In this document: in pieces, positions 23,601 to 30,422 of the stretch
Layout: each line of letters starts with the position of its first letter
Numbering within the stretch: the stretch's first letter is position 1
Assembly: GCF_900108065.1 (NCBI RefSeq)
Contig: NZ_FNVQ01000011.1
Location: 1 to 39,378 of the forward strand
Origin: Marinobacterium lutimaris
Lineage (GTDB): Bacteria > Pseudomonadota > Gammaproteobacteria > Pseudomonadales > Balneatricaceae
DNA length: 39,378 bases
Direction of reading: 5' to 3'
Made by a program: the position numbers and the translations under genes
The notes under the pieces: model-generated
Seen by the model: the letters and a program-made list of their open reading frames with translations, nothing else
Told to the model about the DNA's origin: nothing
Database searches by the model: none

Positions 23601-24582
23601 TGGCGCTTTCTCTTCTGTTCACAGTTTCCAACAAATGCACTTTGAATCCCTTAGGGATATCCGCAGAATCAATGAGGGGGCGTATGTCGGCCATTTTCTT
23701 GCTGATGTTATCGATACACGCCAGCACGCTTTTCCTGTTAAGGCCTAGCGATTCACCAAGGTTTAAAAAATCCTGTTGGGTGTAATAGCCGAAATAGCTG
23801 TAGGCTTCTGAATGATTCCCTTGGCGTTCGGCTTCCATCAATGGCATTGCCAAGTAACCCAGATTGCTGATTTCGTAGACTATGGTGGGCACGCAATCAT
23901 AGTTGGGTGACAGTCCAGGGAAGAAAAGACCGGTATCACCTGGCTCTCGGATAACGCTGAAGTTCTTCAAATGAAGATCTTCATTCCCCATAAGGTAGGC
24001 GGCCAGTACTCGGGTGAAGTAATCCAACATGACGCTGAGCTTCCCACCCGTCGCCTCTTTCAGAACTAACCCCGCGGATTCATAGCTACTCTCGTATTTA
24101 TCATGTTTGGTAAAATCCGAGAGGGAGCAGAGATCTTCCATCGGACGTTTATCAGCTACTCCATGGTCACGGTCGAAGCGTCGGGTTACGTAGGCTTTCT
24201 CGCCGTCGTTGAACTCGATTAACGCGCATTGTGCTGTATTGATACCAAGCGTTCTACTGATCAGCATGCCCAGGTGTTCCAGCTCCGCACAATTCGGATA
24301 CTGGTCAGGGGAGGGCTTAATGATAAAGGCGCCCTGCGTATCGGTTGGAACCAGCGTGTTGTTCACATCGTCGAAGCGCATTGATAGTTTCTGCTGGACA
24401 CCGGAGATCGAAAGACCTTTGACCGTTTTGGCGCCCTCGGCGAACAGTTCTTTGCGAGTCACCGACAGCCGGCCACTGAAACGAGTAGTTCCATACAGCT
24501 TTCGTGCATCAGCATCGCGCATTCGGGGATTGGAGTTTCGCTCAGGTATATCCTTGAGCGTTATCAGGCATTTCTGAGTCAC
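23584..24582 (-). CDS. hipT: HipT serine/threonine kinase toxin of a HipBST system
   Basis: A 332-residue HipA-like kinase lacking the N-terminal subdomain of HipA, which is supplied by the separate HipS. The Gly-rich loop carries SIS (S58, I59, S60), the site of the two autophosphorylated serines in E. coli O127 HipT. K89 binds ATP, the catalytic loop is NEDLHLKN (D202, N207), and D229 in NYDCVP is the metal ligand. E. coli HipT phosphorylates tryptophanyl-tRNA synthetase and stops translation; the same target is likely but inferred. It overlaps hipS by four bases and is last of three genes. Its length and gene order fit HipBST rather than HipBA. Confidence 0.9.
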   Translation of the reverse strand: MTQKCLITLKDIPERNSNPRMRDADARKLYGTTRFSGRLSVTRKELFAEGAKTVKGLSISGVQQKLSMRFDDVNNTLVPTDTQGAFIIKPSPDQYPNCAELEHLGMLISRTLGINTAQCALIEFNDGEKAYVTRRFDRDHGVADKRPMEDLCSLSDFTKHDKYESSYESAGLVLKEATGGKLSVMLDYFTRVLAAYLMGNEDLHLKNFSVIREPGDTGLFFPGLSPNYDCVPTIVYEISNLGYLAMPLMEAERQGNHSEAYSYFGYYTQQDFLNLGESLGLNRKSVLACIDNISKKMADIRPLIDSADIPKGFKVHLLETVNRRESAMQAQR

Positions 24583-24899
24583 TCCACTATCTCCTCTAGG
24601 CTTACAGCTCCCACTAGATCCTTGCCGTTCGCAATCAACATGGAAAAAGTATCTCGCTCATCAATATGCTGAAGCTGAGACTGGAGCTTCAGTAGCCAGC
24701 CTTCCGACGCTAGGTTTTCGAAAAAGGGAAACAGCTGGTCGGAATGGTAAGCCTCTTTCTGCAAAGGGAGTCGATAGGCAATTGGGGCTCCATGTGCCAG
24801 ATAGGTGGCGTCATACTGGAAGGTGTACGCGCCTGATTCATGCTGGATAAGTACACCGGCCAGGACTCCGTTTTGGAGCACGTTCACTTTCCGATCCAC
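24579..24899 (-). CDS. hipS: HipS small antitoxin subunit (HipA N-terminal domain homologue)
   Basis: A 106-residue protein equal to the N-subdomain-1 of HipA: YDATYLAHGAPIAYRLPL, FPFFENLASEGW and GKDLVGAVS appear in family order. In HipBST systems this small protein, not HipB, is the main neutraliser of the kinase; E. coli HipS uses a tryptophan after this FFEN segment, and W68 occupies a similar place here. The start is GTG, inside the hipB coding end (16-base overlap), so translation is coupled to hipB. The gene could be mistaken for a broken hipA, but the overlaps are clean and both reading frames are intact. Confidence 0.87.
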   Translation of the reverse strand: MDRKVNVLQNGVLAGVLIQHESGAYTFQYDATYLAHGAPIAYRLPLQKEAYHSDQLFPFFENLASEGWLLKLQSQLQHIDERDTFSMLIANGKDLVGAVSLEEIVE

Positions 24900-25222
24900 A
24901 GCGAGACTCCCAGGGCATCAAACACTTTCACCAAGGTTTCGAAGTTGACGTTGAGTTGCCCCTTCTCCAGCTTACTCAGAGTCACAGTGGAAACGCCGGA
25001 AAGCAGTGCCAGGTTTTCCAGGGTGAGTTGCTGTGTCTCACGTGCGCTAAGTAGCATCTGACCGCACGTCGCCTTACTGAAGGGTTCCAGGTTCCGCTGC
25101 TGACGGAGCCCCGCAATGCGCGACTCCTGGTTGGCAATGATCTCCTTCAGCTCCGTCAACAGCTCATCAACACGAGCGGAGGAGGTGCTTTTATTGCTCA
25201 ATTCGTTGAGTGCGCTAGACAA
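24884..25222 (-). CDS. hipB: HipB DNA-binding protein of a HipBST system (XRE-family)
   Basis: A 112-residue XRE-type helix-turn-helix protein. Residues 1-45 form a charged helical extension, and the HTH spans about 53-108 (LTLENLALLSGVSTVTLSKLEKG). It starts at TTG, supported by AGAGG eight bases upstream and by the absence of a better start. It should repress the operon by binding the inverted repeat just downstream of its promoter. It is first in the leftward operon hipB-hipS-hipT. Confidence 0.87.
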   Translation of the reverse strand: MSSALNELSNKSTSSARVDELLTELKEIIANQESRIAGLRQQRNLEPFSKATCGQMLLSARETQQLTLENLALLSGVSTVTLSKLEKGQLNVNFETLVKVFDALGVSLWIGK

Positions 25223-25249
25223 ACTAAAGACCTCTTTGCTTTTAAGATA

Positions 25250-25264
25250 AACACATAGCGTGTT
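25250..25264. promoter_or_regulatory. HipB operator candidate
   Basis: AACAC-N5-GTGTT is a perfect dyad placed directly after the -10 box of the hipBST promoter, at about the transcription start, 28 bases before the hipB TTG. The position suits repression by the XRE protein. Confidence 0.6.
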
Positions 25265-25272
25265 CTAAAGAC

Positions 25273-25300
25273 ATCTTAGTTTTACAGCTTTCAATGTCAA
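25273..25300 (-). promoter_or_regulatory. Sigma-70-type promoter of hipBST
   Basis: Reading leftward there is a perfect -35 TTGACA (25300-25295), a 16-base spacer and a -10 TAAGAT (25278-25273). The surrounding DNA is AT-rich, unlike the genes on either side. It drives hipB about 45 bases later. Confidence 0.65.
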
Positions 25301-25556
25301 ATTATCTTTGTTTCTTCATGAAATATTTTGAAAAAATATAAGAAATATTTGAATTTGTGTGGCTCTACACCCTTCCTTGCAAACTGCACTTAAGCATTAT
25401 CGGTTGTCCGACAGGATGAATATCCAGGATCAGCTCCACCAGGAGTCCCTCCTACGCTCAGTTCATTCCGCGGAATTAGGTCAATCCGGATGATCTAATT
25501 CCGGCCAACTTGAGACTCCGTTTTGGCTACAGTGCCGAAAATTTAAGGAGTCGAGC
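25301..25556. other. Intergenic region between hipBST promoter and T4SS operon
   Basis: Divergent control region with no gene that I can support. The left part (25301-25370) is AT-rich. The right part carries overlapping ATTCCG/CGGAAT palindromes (25465-25503) and the TAAGGAG ribosome site of the first conjugation gene (25544-25550). I see no tRNA gene or attachment site. Confidence 0.6.
25465..25503. promoter_or_regulatory. Overlapping palindromes before conjugation operon (operator candidate)
   Basis: ATTCCGCGGAAT (25465-25476) is a perfect 12-bp palindrome. Its right half also begins a longer inverted repeat, CGGAATTAGGTC with GATCTAATTCCG (25471-25482, 25492-25503; 12 bp with one G-T pair). 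The half-site ATTCCG thus occurs three times within 39 bases, 54 bases before the first T4SS gene. This fits a multi-site operator for a transfer repressor, though mRNA structure is an alternative. Confidence 0.5.
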
Positions 25557-25877
25557 ATGAAACCTTCCATCCGAGTCGGAGCATTCGCGCTGGCGATTGC
25601 CTGCATTGCGATACCTCTGGCGCAGGCCGATGTGTGGAGTGAGCGGGCGGCACTGGCGCAGATTGCGTCGGAACTGACCGCATTAGAACGTCTGGTTAAC
25701 GATACCCAGAAGCTGTCTGAAAACGACTCCCGCGTGAAATTCGATTACGACGTGTTGATGAAGGATCTGGAAGTGATCCGTGGCGGAATCAACACCCACC
25801 TTTCCCAGCCAATTAACCCCGTGATGCCCTCCCGAGTCGATGCCTTGGGAGGCGAATACACGGAGAAAAACCAATGA
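25557..25877 (+). CDS. RAQPRD-family integrative conjugative element protein (TIGR01690)
   Basis: A 106-residue exported protein (signal peptide 1-24, cleavage after AQA) with a helical mature region and a C-terminal proline-containing segment PSRVDALGGEY at the place where the family has its RAQPRD motif. The motif itself is not conserved here. TAAGGAG lies six bases before the ATG. It is the first gene of the T4SS operon in this window and overlaps the next gene by ATGA. Role in conjugation unknown; assignment leans on position plus general layout. Confidence 0.75.
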   Translation: MKPSIRVGAFALAIACIAIPLAQADVWSERAALAQIASELTALERLVNDTQKLSENDSRVKFDYDVLMKDLEVIRGGINTHLSQPINPVMPSRVDALGGEYTEKNQ

Positions 25878-26107
25878 GCTGGAAGACCGATTTCAACACC
25901 GGTGCCAGTGGCTTTCTGACGGCGGATGACACGTTGTTCGCCATGCAGGCCATTGGTGCCACGTTGATCCTCACTTGGGTCGCCTGGGTCTGTGTGCTGG
26001 CCTACAAGGATTACGCCTCCGAAAAGATCAAAGGCAACCAAGTGATTTTCCTGTGGTTCCGCGCCGTCTTTGCCTTGTCGGTGATTCTCTACCTGTTAGT
26101 CAACTAG
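25874..26107 (+). CDS. Conjugative element membrane protein, TIGR03758/DUF3262 family
   Basis: A 77-residue protein with two transmembrane helices (about 24-44 and 58-76) joined by a short basic loop (KDYASEKIKGNQ). Length, topology and position after the RAQPRD gene fit the TIGR03758 family of GI-type T4SS operons. It may be a small pilin-like or inner-membrane assembly protein; its function is not established. Confidence 0.78.
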   Translation: MSWKTDFNTGASGFLTADDTLFAMQAIGATLILTWVAWVCVLAYKDYASEKIKGNQVIFLWFRAVFALSVILYLLVN

Positions 26108-26119
26108 GAGACTACTTCA

Positions 26120-26476
26120 ATGAAACAACTCTGGACTCGTATGAACGCAGCGGTGGCTGCTGCACCACTCTTGCTGGCCGCTCGTGCCGAAGGAGCCTTG
26201 CCCACTACAGCAGATCCGACTAATGCGCCGGCAGACGGTAACTACATCGATCTGCTCAAGGGGTATGCCTTCGATATCGGCATTGTTGTCGGTTTGATCG
26301 TTGCCACTATCGCTTTCCTCGTCGTCGCCAACAACTGCATTGGTGTTTACAAGGAGATCGGTACTGGTCGCCGCACCTGGGGAGATTTGGGTTCTCACGG
26401 TGCGTTCGGTGTGTTGCTGCTGGTGTTTGTGGTGTACCTGCTCACCGAGGCTGCAGGGGTCATTTTCGACGCCTAA
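26120..26476 (+). CDS. Conjugative element membrane protein, TIGR03745/DUF2976 family (pilin-like)
   Basis: A 118-residue protein with a long leader (possible cleavage after ARA, residue 23) and two hydrophobic helices (about 50-72 and 93-114), the layout of VirB2/TraA-type pilins. Family and position suit TIGR03745, third in the standard gene order. A 106-base gap follows, the largest in the operon, containing a stem-loop; pilin genes often have such elements, which could raise their mRNA level. Confidence 0.8.
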   Translation: MKQLWTRMNAAVAAAPLLLAARAEGALPTTADPTNAPADGNYIDLLKGYAFDIGIVVGLIVATIAFLVVANNCIGVYKEIGTGRRTWGDLGSHGAFGVLLLVFVVYLLTEAAGVIFDA

Positions 26477-26509
26477 CGCTTAACCCGCTCGCAACAGGCG
26501 GTGTGCGGA

Positions 26510-26536
26510 GTGGGGGCATTCCTGGAATGCGCTCAC
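26510..26536 (+). other. Intercistronic stem-loop after pilin-like gene
   Basis: GTGGGGGCATTC and GAATGCGCTCAC can form a 12-bp stem (one G-U pair, one mismatch) with a 3-base loop; the inner six pairs GCATTC/GAATGC are perfect. No T-run follows. It may protect the upstream transcript end or reduce readthrough into the later genes. Confidence 0.5.
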
Positions 26537-26582
26537 TTCATTTCCTCCAACCCCAAATTAACCATTCAAAGAGAGTTGGCAC

Positions 26583-27002
26583 ATGGCCGAACTGGAGGGC
26601 ATGAGTGATGGCGAGATCGACTATATCCCTGATCGCTTGATCGCAGATCCGGTGGTATTTCGAGGCATGACCGATGGCGAGGTGGTCTTCATCGTCGTGG
26701 TTGGATTGGTCTTCTGGATTCCGGTTTGCGTGCTGATTCTGATGGTTTTCGGCATTGGGATTTTCGGCGTTGCTGCCGGTGCCGGCATGACGATCGTGAC
26801 ACTGATTTTGGCGGGTAAGGAATTAACCCGTATCAAGCGCAAGCAACCCGATGGCCTGCACATCGTGTATTTCAAGCGACTGCTCCAGCGTAAAGGGCTG
26901 GCCCGGTTCGGCTTTATTGATGAATCGGCGAGCTGGGATATCCGTCGCTCCTCGCCAGTCGAGCGTGTGAACGTCGTCACTGATGAAGAGGAAGAAGACT
27001 GA
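26583..27002 (+). CDS. Conjugative element membrane protein, TIGR03750/DUF3487 family (TraL/VirB3-like position)
   Basis: A 139-residue inner-membrane protein. The N-terminus is acidic and contains IPDRLIADPVVFRGMTDGE, typical of the family. Two hydrophobic helices (about 36-58 and 60-80) are followed by a basic cytoplasmic tail (RIKRKQPDGLH..). In the GI-type operon it stands where F-like systems have TraL. Its stop overlaps the next start (TGATG). Confidence 0.85.
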   Translation: MAELEGMSDGEIDYIPDRLIADPVVFRGMTDGEVVFIVVVGLVFWIPVCVLILMVFGIGIFGVAAGAGMTIVTLILAGKELTRIKRKQPDGLHIVYFKRLLQRKGLARFGFIDESASWDIRRSSPVERVNVVTDEEEED

Positions 27003-27661
27003 TGAGTAGAGTGAAGCGGGCGTTGGATGCACGAGACGCCCATGTAATGAGTCTGCGCCTGATTATTGTGGTACTGATCGGTGTGATTGCGTATGCCATG
27101 TTTGGTTGGTCTCAAGCTCCGAAACGCATCAAGGTGGATATCCCGCCCGACCTCCGGACAGGATCCAGCCGCGGCATCGAAGAACGCCATCCGTATAACG
27201 TCTACGGGTTTGGCCTGTATATCTGGCAACAGCTGAACAACTGGCCTGTGGCCGGTGAGAAAGATTACCCCGCCAACATCGCCCGCATGGCGTGTTACAT
27301 CACCCCGCGCTTCCAAGCTGAGTTGAAGCGTGACCTGGAACAGAAAGGCCGCCGTGCTGAGCTGGCGCGTACTCGCGCTCTGCAGGAAATGTTTGATCGC
27401 CCCTACGAACCGAAGCGCGTCTGGGTCGAGTCTGGCGAGTCCTGGGTGTCCTACTACGACGTCTCCATCAAGGAAACCTTCCGCGGTGAAACCGTGAAGG
27501 ATATCTACGTGCGGTATCCGATCCGGATTGTGCGCTGGGATACCGATGCTGAGTGCAACCCCTGGGGGCTGGCGCTGGATGGATTCTATGAAGAGCCGGT
27601 GCGACTTGAGCGCCGAGAGCAAGAACGACTGGACGCTAACCAGGGGGAAAATCCGGCATGA
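27002..27661 (+). CDS. VirB8/TraE-like component, TIGR03746/DUF2895 (PFL_4703 family)
   Basis: A 219-residue bitopic inner-membrane protein with one helix near the N-terminus (about 17-38) and a periplasmic domain. IDIPPDLR-like sequence (VDIPPDLRTGSS) and VYGFGLYIWQQLNNWP are characteristic of the PFL_4703 family. By topology and place it corresponds to VirB8/TraE, a scaffold of the inner-membrane complex. It overlaps the next gene by four bases. Confidence 0.87.
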   Translation: MSRVKRALDARDAHVMSLRLIIVVLIGVIAYAMFGWSQAPKRIKVDIPPDLRTGSSRGIEERHPYNVYGFGLYIWQQLNNWPVAGEKDYPANIARMACYITPRFQAELKRDLEQKGRRAELARTRALQEMFDRPYEPKRVWVESGESWVSYYDVSIKETFRGETVKDIYVRYPIRIVRWDTDAECNPWGLALDGFYEEPVRLERREQERLDANQGENPA

Positions 27662-28518
27662 AATTTAAACTCCTCGCCTGTGTCATCGCTTCGTGCCTGA
27701 GCCTGAGCGCGATGGCTACCGAAGTGGTGCACTACACCAATAAACCTGTAGTGGTAGAGCTGCACGCAGGACAAGAGCGCAAAATCCAGTTCGGTGATCA
27801 CGTCAAAGTGGGTGTGACTCGACAACAAGAAGTTGAAAAGCAGTTTCGTGTGCAGTCAGCGCAAGGGGCTGTGTTGATTCGTCCCGAAAAGCCGTTTGAA
27901 CGAGAGCGAGTGGTGATCAAACGGATCACTGATGGCAAAGTTGTGCTGCTCGATCTGATTGCAACGCCAGCGCCGGCAAAGGCTGACCCGCTTGAAGATA
28001 TGCGCATCTACCTGGAAAACGAGAACACCATTGAACAGGAAGTGCAGCAAAGCGAGCAGGCTGTCGCCAAGCATCAACCGCAGGTTACGCCGATTACCCT
28101 GACACGCTATGCCGCCCAGAAGCTCTACGCGCCGACCCGGCTGCATAAAGTGATTCCCGGTATATCCGAGGCGAACCTGAATGACATGCTCAATCAGGAG
28201 GTGAGAGCGTTCAAAGGGCTTAACCGAGTACAGACGCATGTTAAGCCAGTGCTGGCGTACAAAGCCAATAACCTCTACGTGGTAGCGCTGCTGGTACGAA
28301 ACACTACCCATGAAAACGTGACGCTGAATTACCTCGATATCAACCTGCCGTTTACCCATGCCACCTTCCAGCATCACCAGCTTAGCCGTACTGGCACTGC
28401 CGGTGATCGCACCATCCTCTATCTGGTCAACGACCGCCCACTGACGGAAACACTGGTGCCGTGGACGTATTACGACACGGCTGCGGACGTTAATGGGGGG
28501 CAGGGCAATGAAAAGTAA
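27658..28518 (+). CDS. VirB9/TraK-like component, TIGR03749 (PFL_4704 family)
   Basis: A 286-residue exported protein (signal peptide 1-20, cleavage after AMA). The N-terminal half is beta-rich (VVVELHAGQERKIQFGD) and the C-terminal domain includes VALLVRNTTHENVTL, as expected for the TIGR03749 family that stands in the TraK/VirB9 position of the outer-membrane core. Its last 11 bases overlap the next gene. Confidence 0.85.
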   Translation: MKFKLLACVIASCLSLSAMATEVVHYTNKPVVVELHAGQERKIQFGDHVKVGVTRQQEVEKQFRVQSAQGAVLIRPEKPFERERVVIKRITDGKVVLLDLIATPAPAKADPLEDMRIYLENENTIEQEVQQSEQAVAKHQPQVTPITLTRYAAQKLYAPTRLHKVIPGISEANLNDMLNQEVRAFKGLNRVQTHVKPVLAYKANNLYVVALLVRNTTHENVTLNYLDINLPFTHATFQHHQLSRTGTAGDRTILYLVNDRPLTETLVPWTYYDTAADVNGGQGNEK

Positions 28519-29989
28519 CCTGCTTATCAAAATCATGGCGGTGATTCTGGTCGGTGTCGGCCTGATGATCATCATCACCAAGATGAAAAGCGGCGCTTCC
28601 CAGGAGGATCTGCAAGCGGTCGAGCAGAAGCCTCAACGGGAGTACAACGGCCTCGCCGATAATGCGATGACCGATGAGCAGTTGGAGAAAGAATACGGCG
28701 TCGATTTCGACTCTCCCGAAGAGACCATGCGGACGCTGACCACGCAGATCCAGTCACTACGCACAGAGAACGAGCGCATAGCGGATGAGAACGCGACCTT
28801 GCGCCGGGATGCCTCGAAATTACTCGATATGGAAGACAGCATTTCAAGCCGCGTCGAAGGGCGATTGGAGCAGGCACAGGGGCAGGTCGATGAGCAGTCC
28901 CGTGAGCTGGAACAGCAGCGCCGCCGTTCTGAAACGCTGCTTGGCAAGCTGGAAAGCCGGCTGGCTGAACTGGAGCGTGGAGGAGGCTCAGACCAGGGCA
29001 GTGCAACGAATGCGGCCGGGTATGACATCGGTGCAGCCAATATCCCGGATGGATTGGGCTATGACAGCAGTGGAACCGCCCAGCTCATCTGGATTAACCC
29101 GTTGGATGCCCAAGTCGATACCAAGCAGGGCACGATTACCATGCCGGAGTTTAAAGCGCCGAACTTGGGTTTCATGCCGGAAGGCGAAGAAGTGCGCCTT
29201 GGCCGTAAGGGCAATCAAAACGAAGTAGAGTCCGTGAAGGCGTACACCTTGCCGGCCAACGCCACCCTGATGGGGTCAACCAGTATGACGGCCTTGTTGG
29301 GGCGTATACCGGTAGGCGGTCAGATTCCGGATCCGTATCCGTTCAAGATCATTGTCGGTCCCGAAAACCTGTCTTCAAACGGTATTCACATTCCAGACGT
29401 GCAGGGCATCACCATGAGCGGTATTGCAAAGGGTGACTGGACACTCTCTTGTGTGAGCGGCGAGATCCATTCCATGACCTTCACTTTCCAGGATGGATCA
29501 ATCTCGACTTATCCGGAGCCGGGTGAAGGCAACAGCAATACCAACCGCGTAGCCATTGGCTGGTTCTCGGATCAGTTCGGGATTCCCTGTGTGACCGGCA
29601 AACGCATCACCAACGCACCCAGCTATCTGGCTTCCCGTATAGGTCTGGGCGCTGTCAGTGCCTATGCGCAAGCCCGTGCAAGTGCTGAGTACACCAACAC
29701 CGTGGATTCCGATGGTACAAGCCGCTCCACCCTGACGGGCGATGCGATGAATGCGGCTGAGAATCAGGCTATTTCCGGTGGTGTCGATGAGGTCAGTGAC
29801 TGGCTAGACGCGCGGCAGGAGCAGAGCTTCGATGCGATCTATGTAGCCCCAGGCACGCCGGTGCATGTGCATCTGGAGAAGCAGATTGCGATTGATTACC
29901 CGATCAATGATACCGGCCGCAAAGTGCAGCATTCCGAATACATCGACTACCAGGTCAGGCAAGCATCCACCGTCAGAGCGCTGGACTGA
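28508..29989 (+). CDS. VirB10/TraB-like component, TIGR03752 (PFL_4705 family)
   Basis: A 493-residue protein with one N-terminal transmembrane helix (about 4-22), a long coiled coil (about 70-160: QIQSLRTENERIADENATLRR and similar, shown in part) and a C-terminal beta domain. This is the TraB/VirB10 plan, spanning inner to outer membrane. The ATG inside the end of the previous gene gives a normal membrane-anchor start; an upstream in-frame start would add only five residues. It ends with HVHLEKQIAIDY typical of the family. Confidence 0.88.
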   Translation: MKSNLLIKIMAVILVGVGLMIIITKMKSGASQEDLQAVEQKPQREYNGLADNAMTDEQLEKEYGVDFDSPEETMRTLTTQIQSLRTENERIADENATLRRDASKLLDMEDSISSRVEGRLEQAQGQVDEQSRELEQQRRRSETLLGKLESRLAELERGGGSDQGSATNAAGYDIGAANIPDGLGYDSSGTAQLIWINPLDAQVDTKQGTITMPEFKAPNLGFMPEGEEVRLGRKGNQNEVESVKAYTLPANATLMGSTSMTALLGRIPVGGQIPDPYPFKIIVGPENLSSNGIHIPDVQGITMSGIAKGDWTLSCVSGEIHSMTFTFQDGSISTYPEPGEGNSNTNRVAIGWFSDQFGIPCVTGKRITNAPSYLASRIGLGAVSAYAQARASAEYTNTVDSDGTSRSTLTGDAMNAAENQAISGGVDEVSDWLDARQEQSFDAIYVAPGTPVHVHLEKQIAIDYPINDTGRKVQHSEYIDYQVRQASTVRALD

Positions 29990-30003
29990 GAGGAACCCCC
30001 ACT

Positions 30004-30405
30004 ATGAAAAACTCGATCAAGATCACGGTAACCCTCTTAGCGCTCGGTGTTCTCGGTGGGTGTAGCAGTAAGGATGCAATGCTACCGCAACCGGACCACA
30101 CCATGCAGGACGTGTTTTACAGCGCGATGGGGTCTACGGGCGAAGGCAAGCTGATGGATGAACGCAGTGCCCTGCGCCGTAGCCTTACTGAGTCCGATGC
30201 GGATTTCAGTGGCTATGTGCGGACCGAGGCGAATCAGCTTCAGTCCAAGTTCAAATTATTACCCAACCCCACGCTATATATGTTCGTCGCGCCTCACCTG
30301 TCTACCGCTGATGGCGCCCCGATCCCGGGATACCTGACTGAATTCAAACTCTACACCCGCGATCACTACGCGCTGCCGGGTGAAATTAATGTTCGTGTGC
30401 AGTGA
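30004..30405 (+). CDS. T4SS lipoprotein, TIGR03751 (TraV-like)
   Basis: A 133-residue lipoprotein with lipobox LGGC and acylated C20, followed by SSKDAMLP. The C-terminal domain includes PNPTLYMFVAPHL and PIPGYLTEFKLY, typical of TIGR03751. It should be the outer-membrane lipoprotein of the core complex, in the VirB7/TraV role. Confidence 0.88.
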   Translation: MKNSIKITVTLLALGVLGGCSSKDAMLPQPDHTMQDVFYSAMGSTGEGKLMDERSALRRSLTESDADFSGYVRTEANQLQSKFKLLPNPTLYMFVAPHLSTADGAPIPGYLTEFKLYTRDHYALPGEINVRVQ

Positions 30406-30422
30406 TGGGGAGAGATAGAACT

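Noticed and set aside
24579-24899. hipS plus hipT as a frameshifted hipA
   Set aside because: Both frames are intact, joined by a clean ATGA overlap, and gene order and sizes match known HipBST systems.
25471-25503. Inverted repeat before the T4SS operon as an intrinsic terminator
   Set aside because: It has a good stem but no T-run on either strand and lies in a divergent promoter region, so an operator is more likely.
26621-27622. 333-codon antisense open frame over two T4SS genes
   Set aside because: It crosses two clear overlapping sense genes and shows no domain; the C-terminal part is low complexity.
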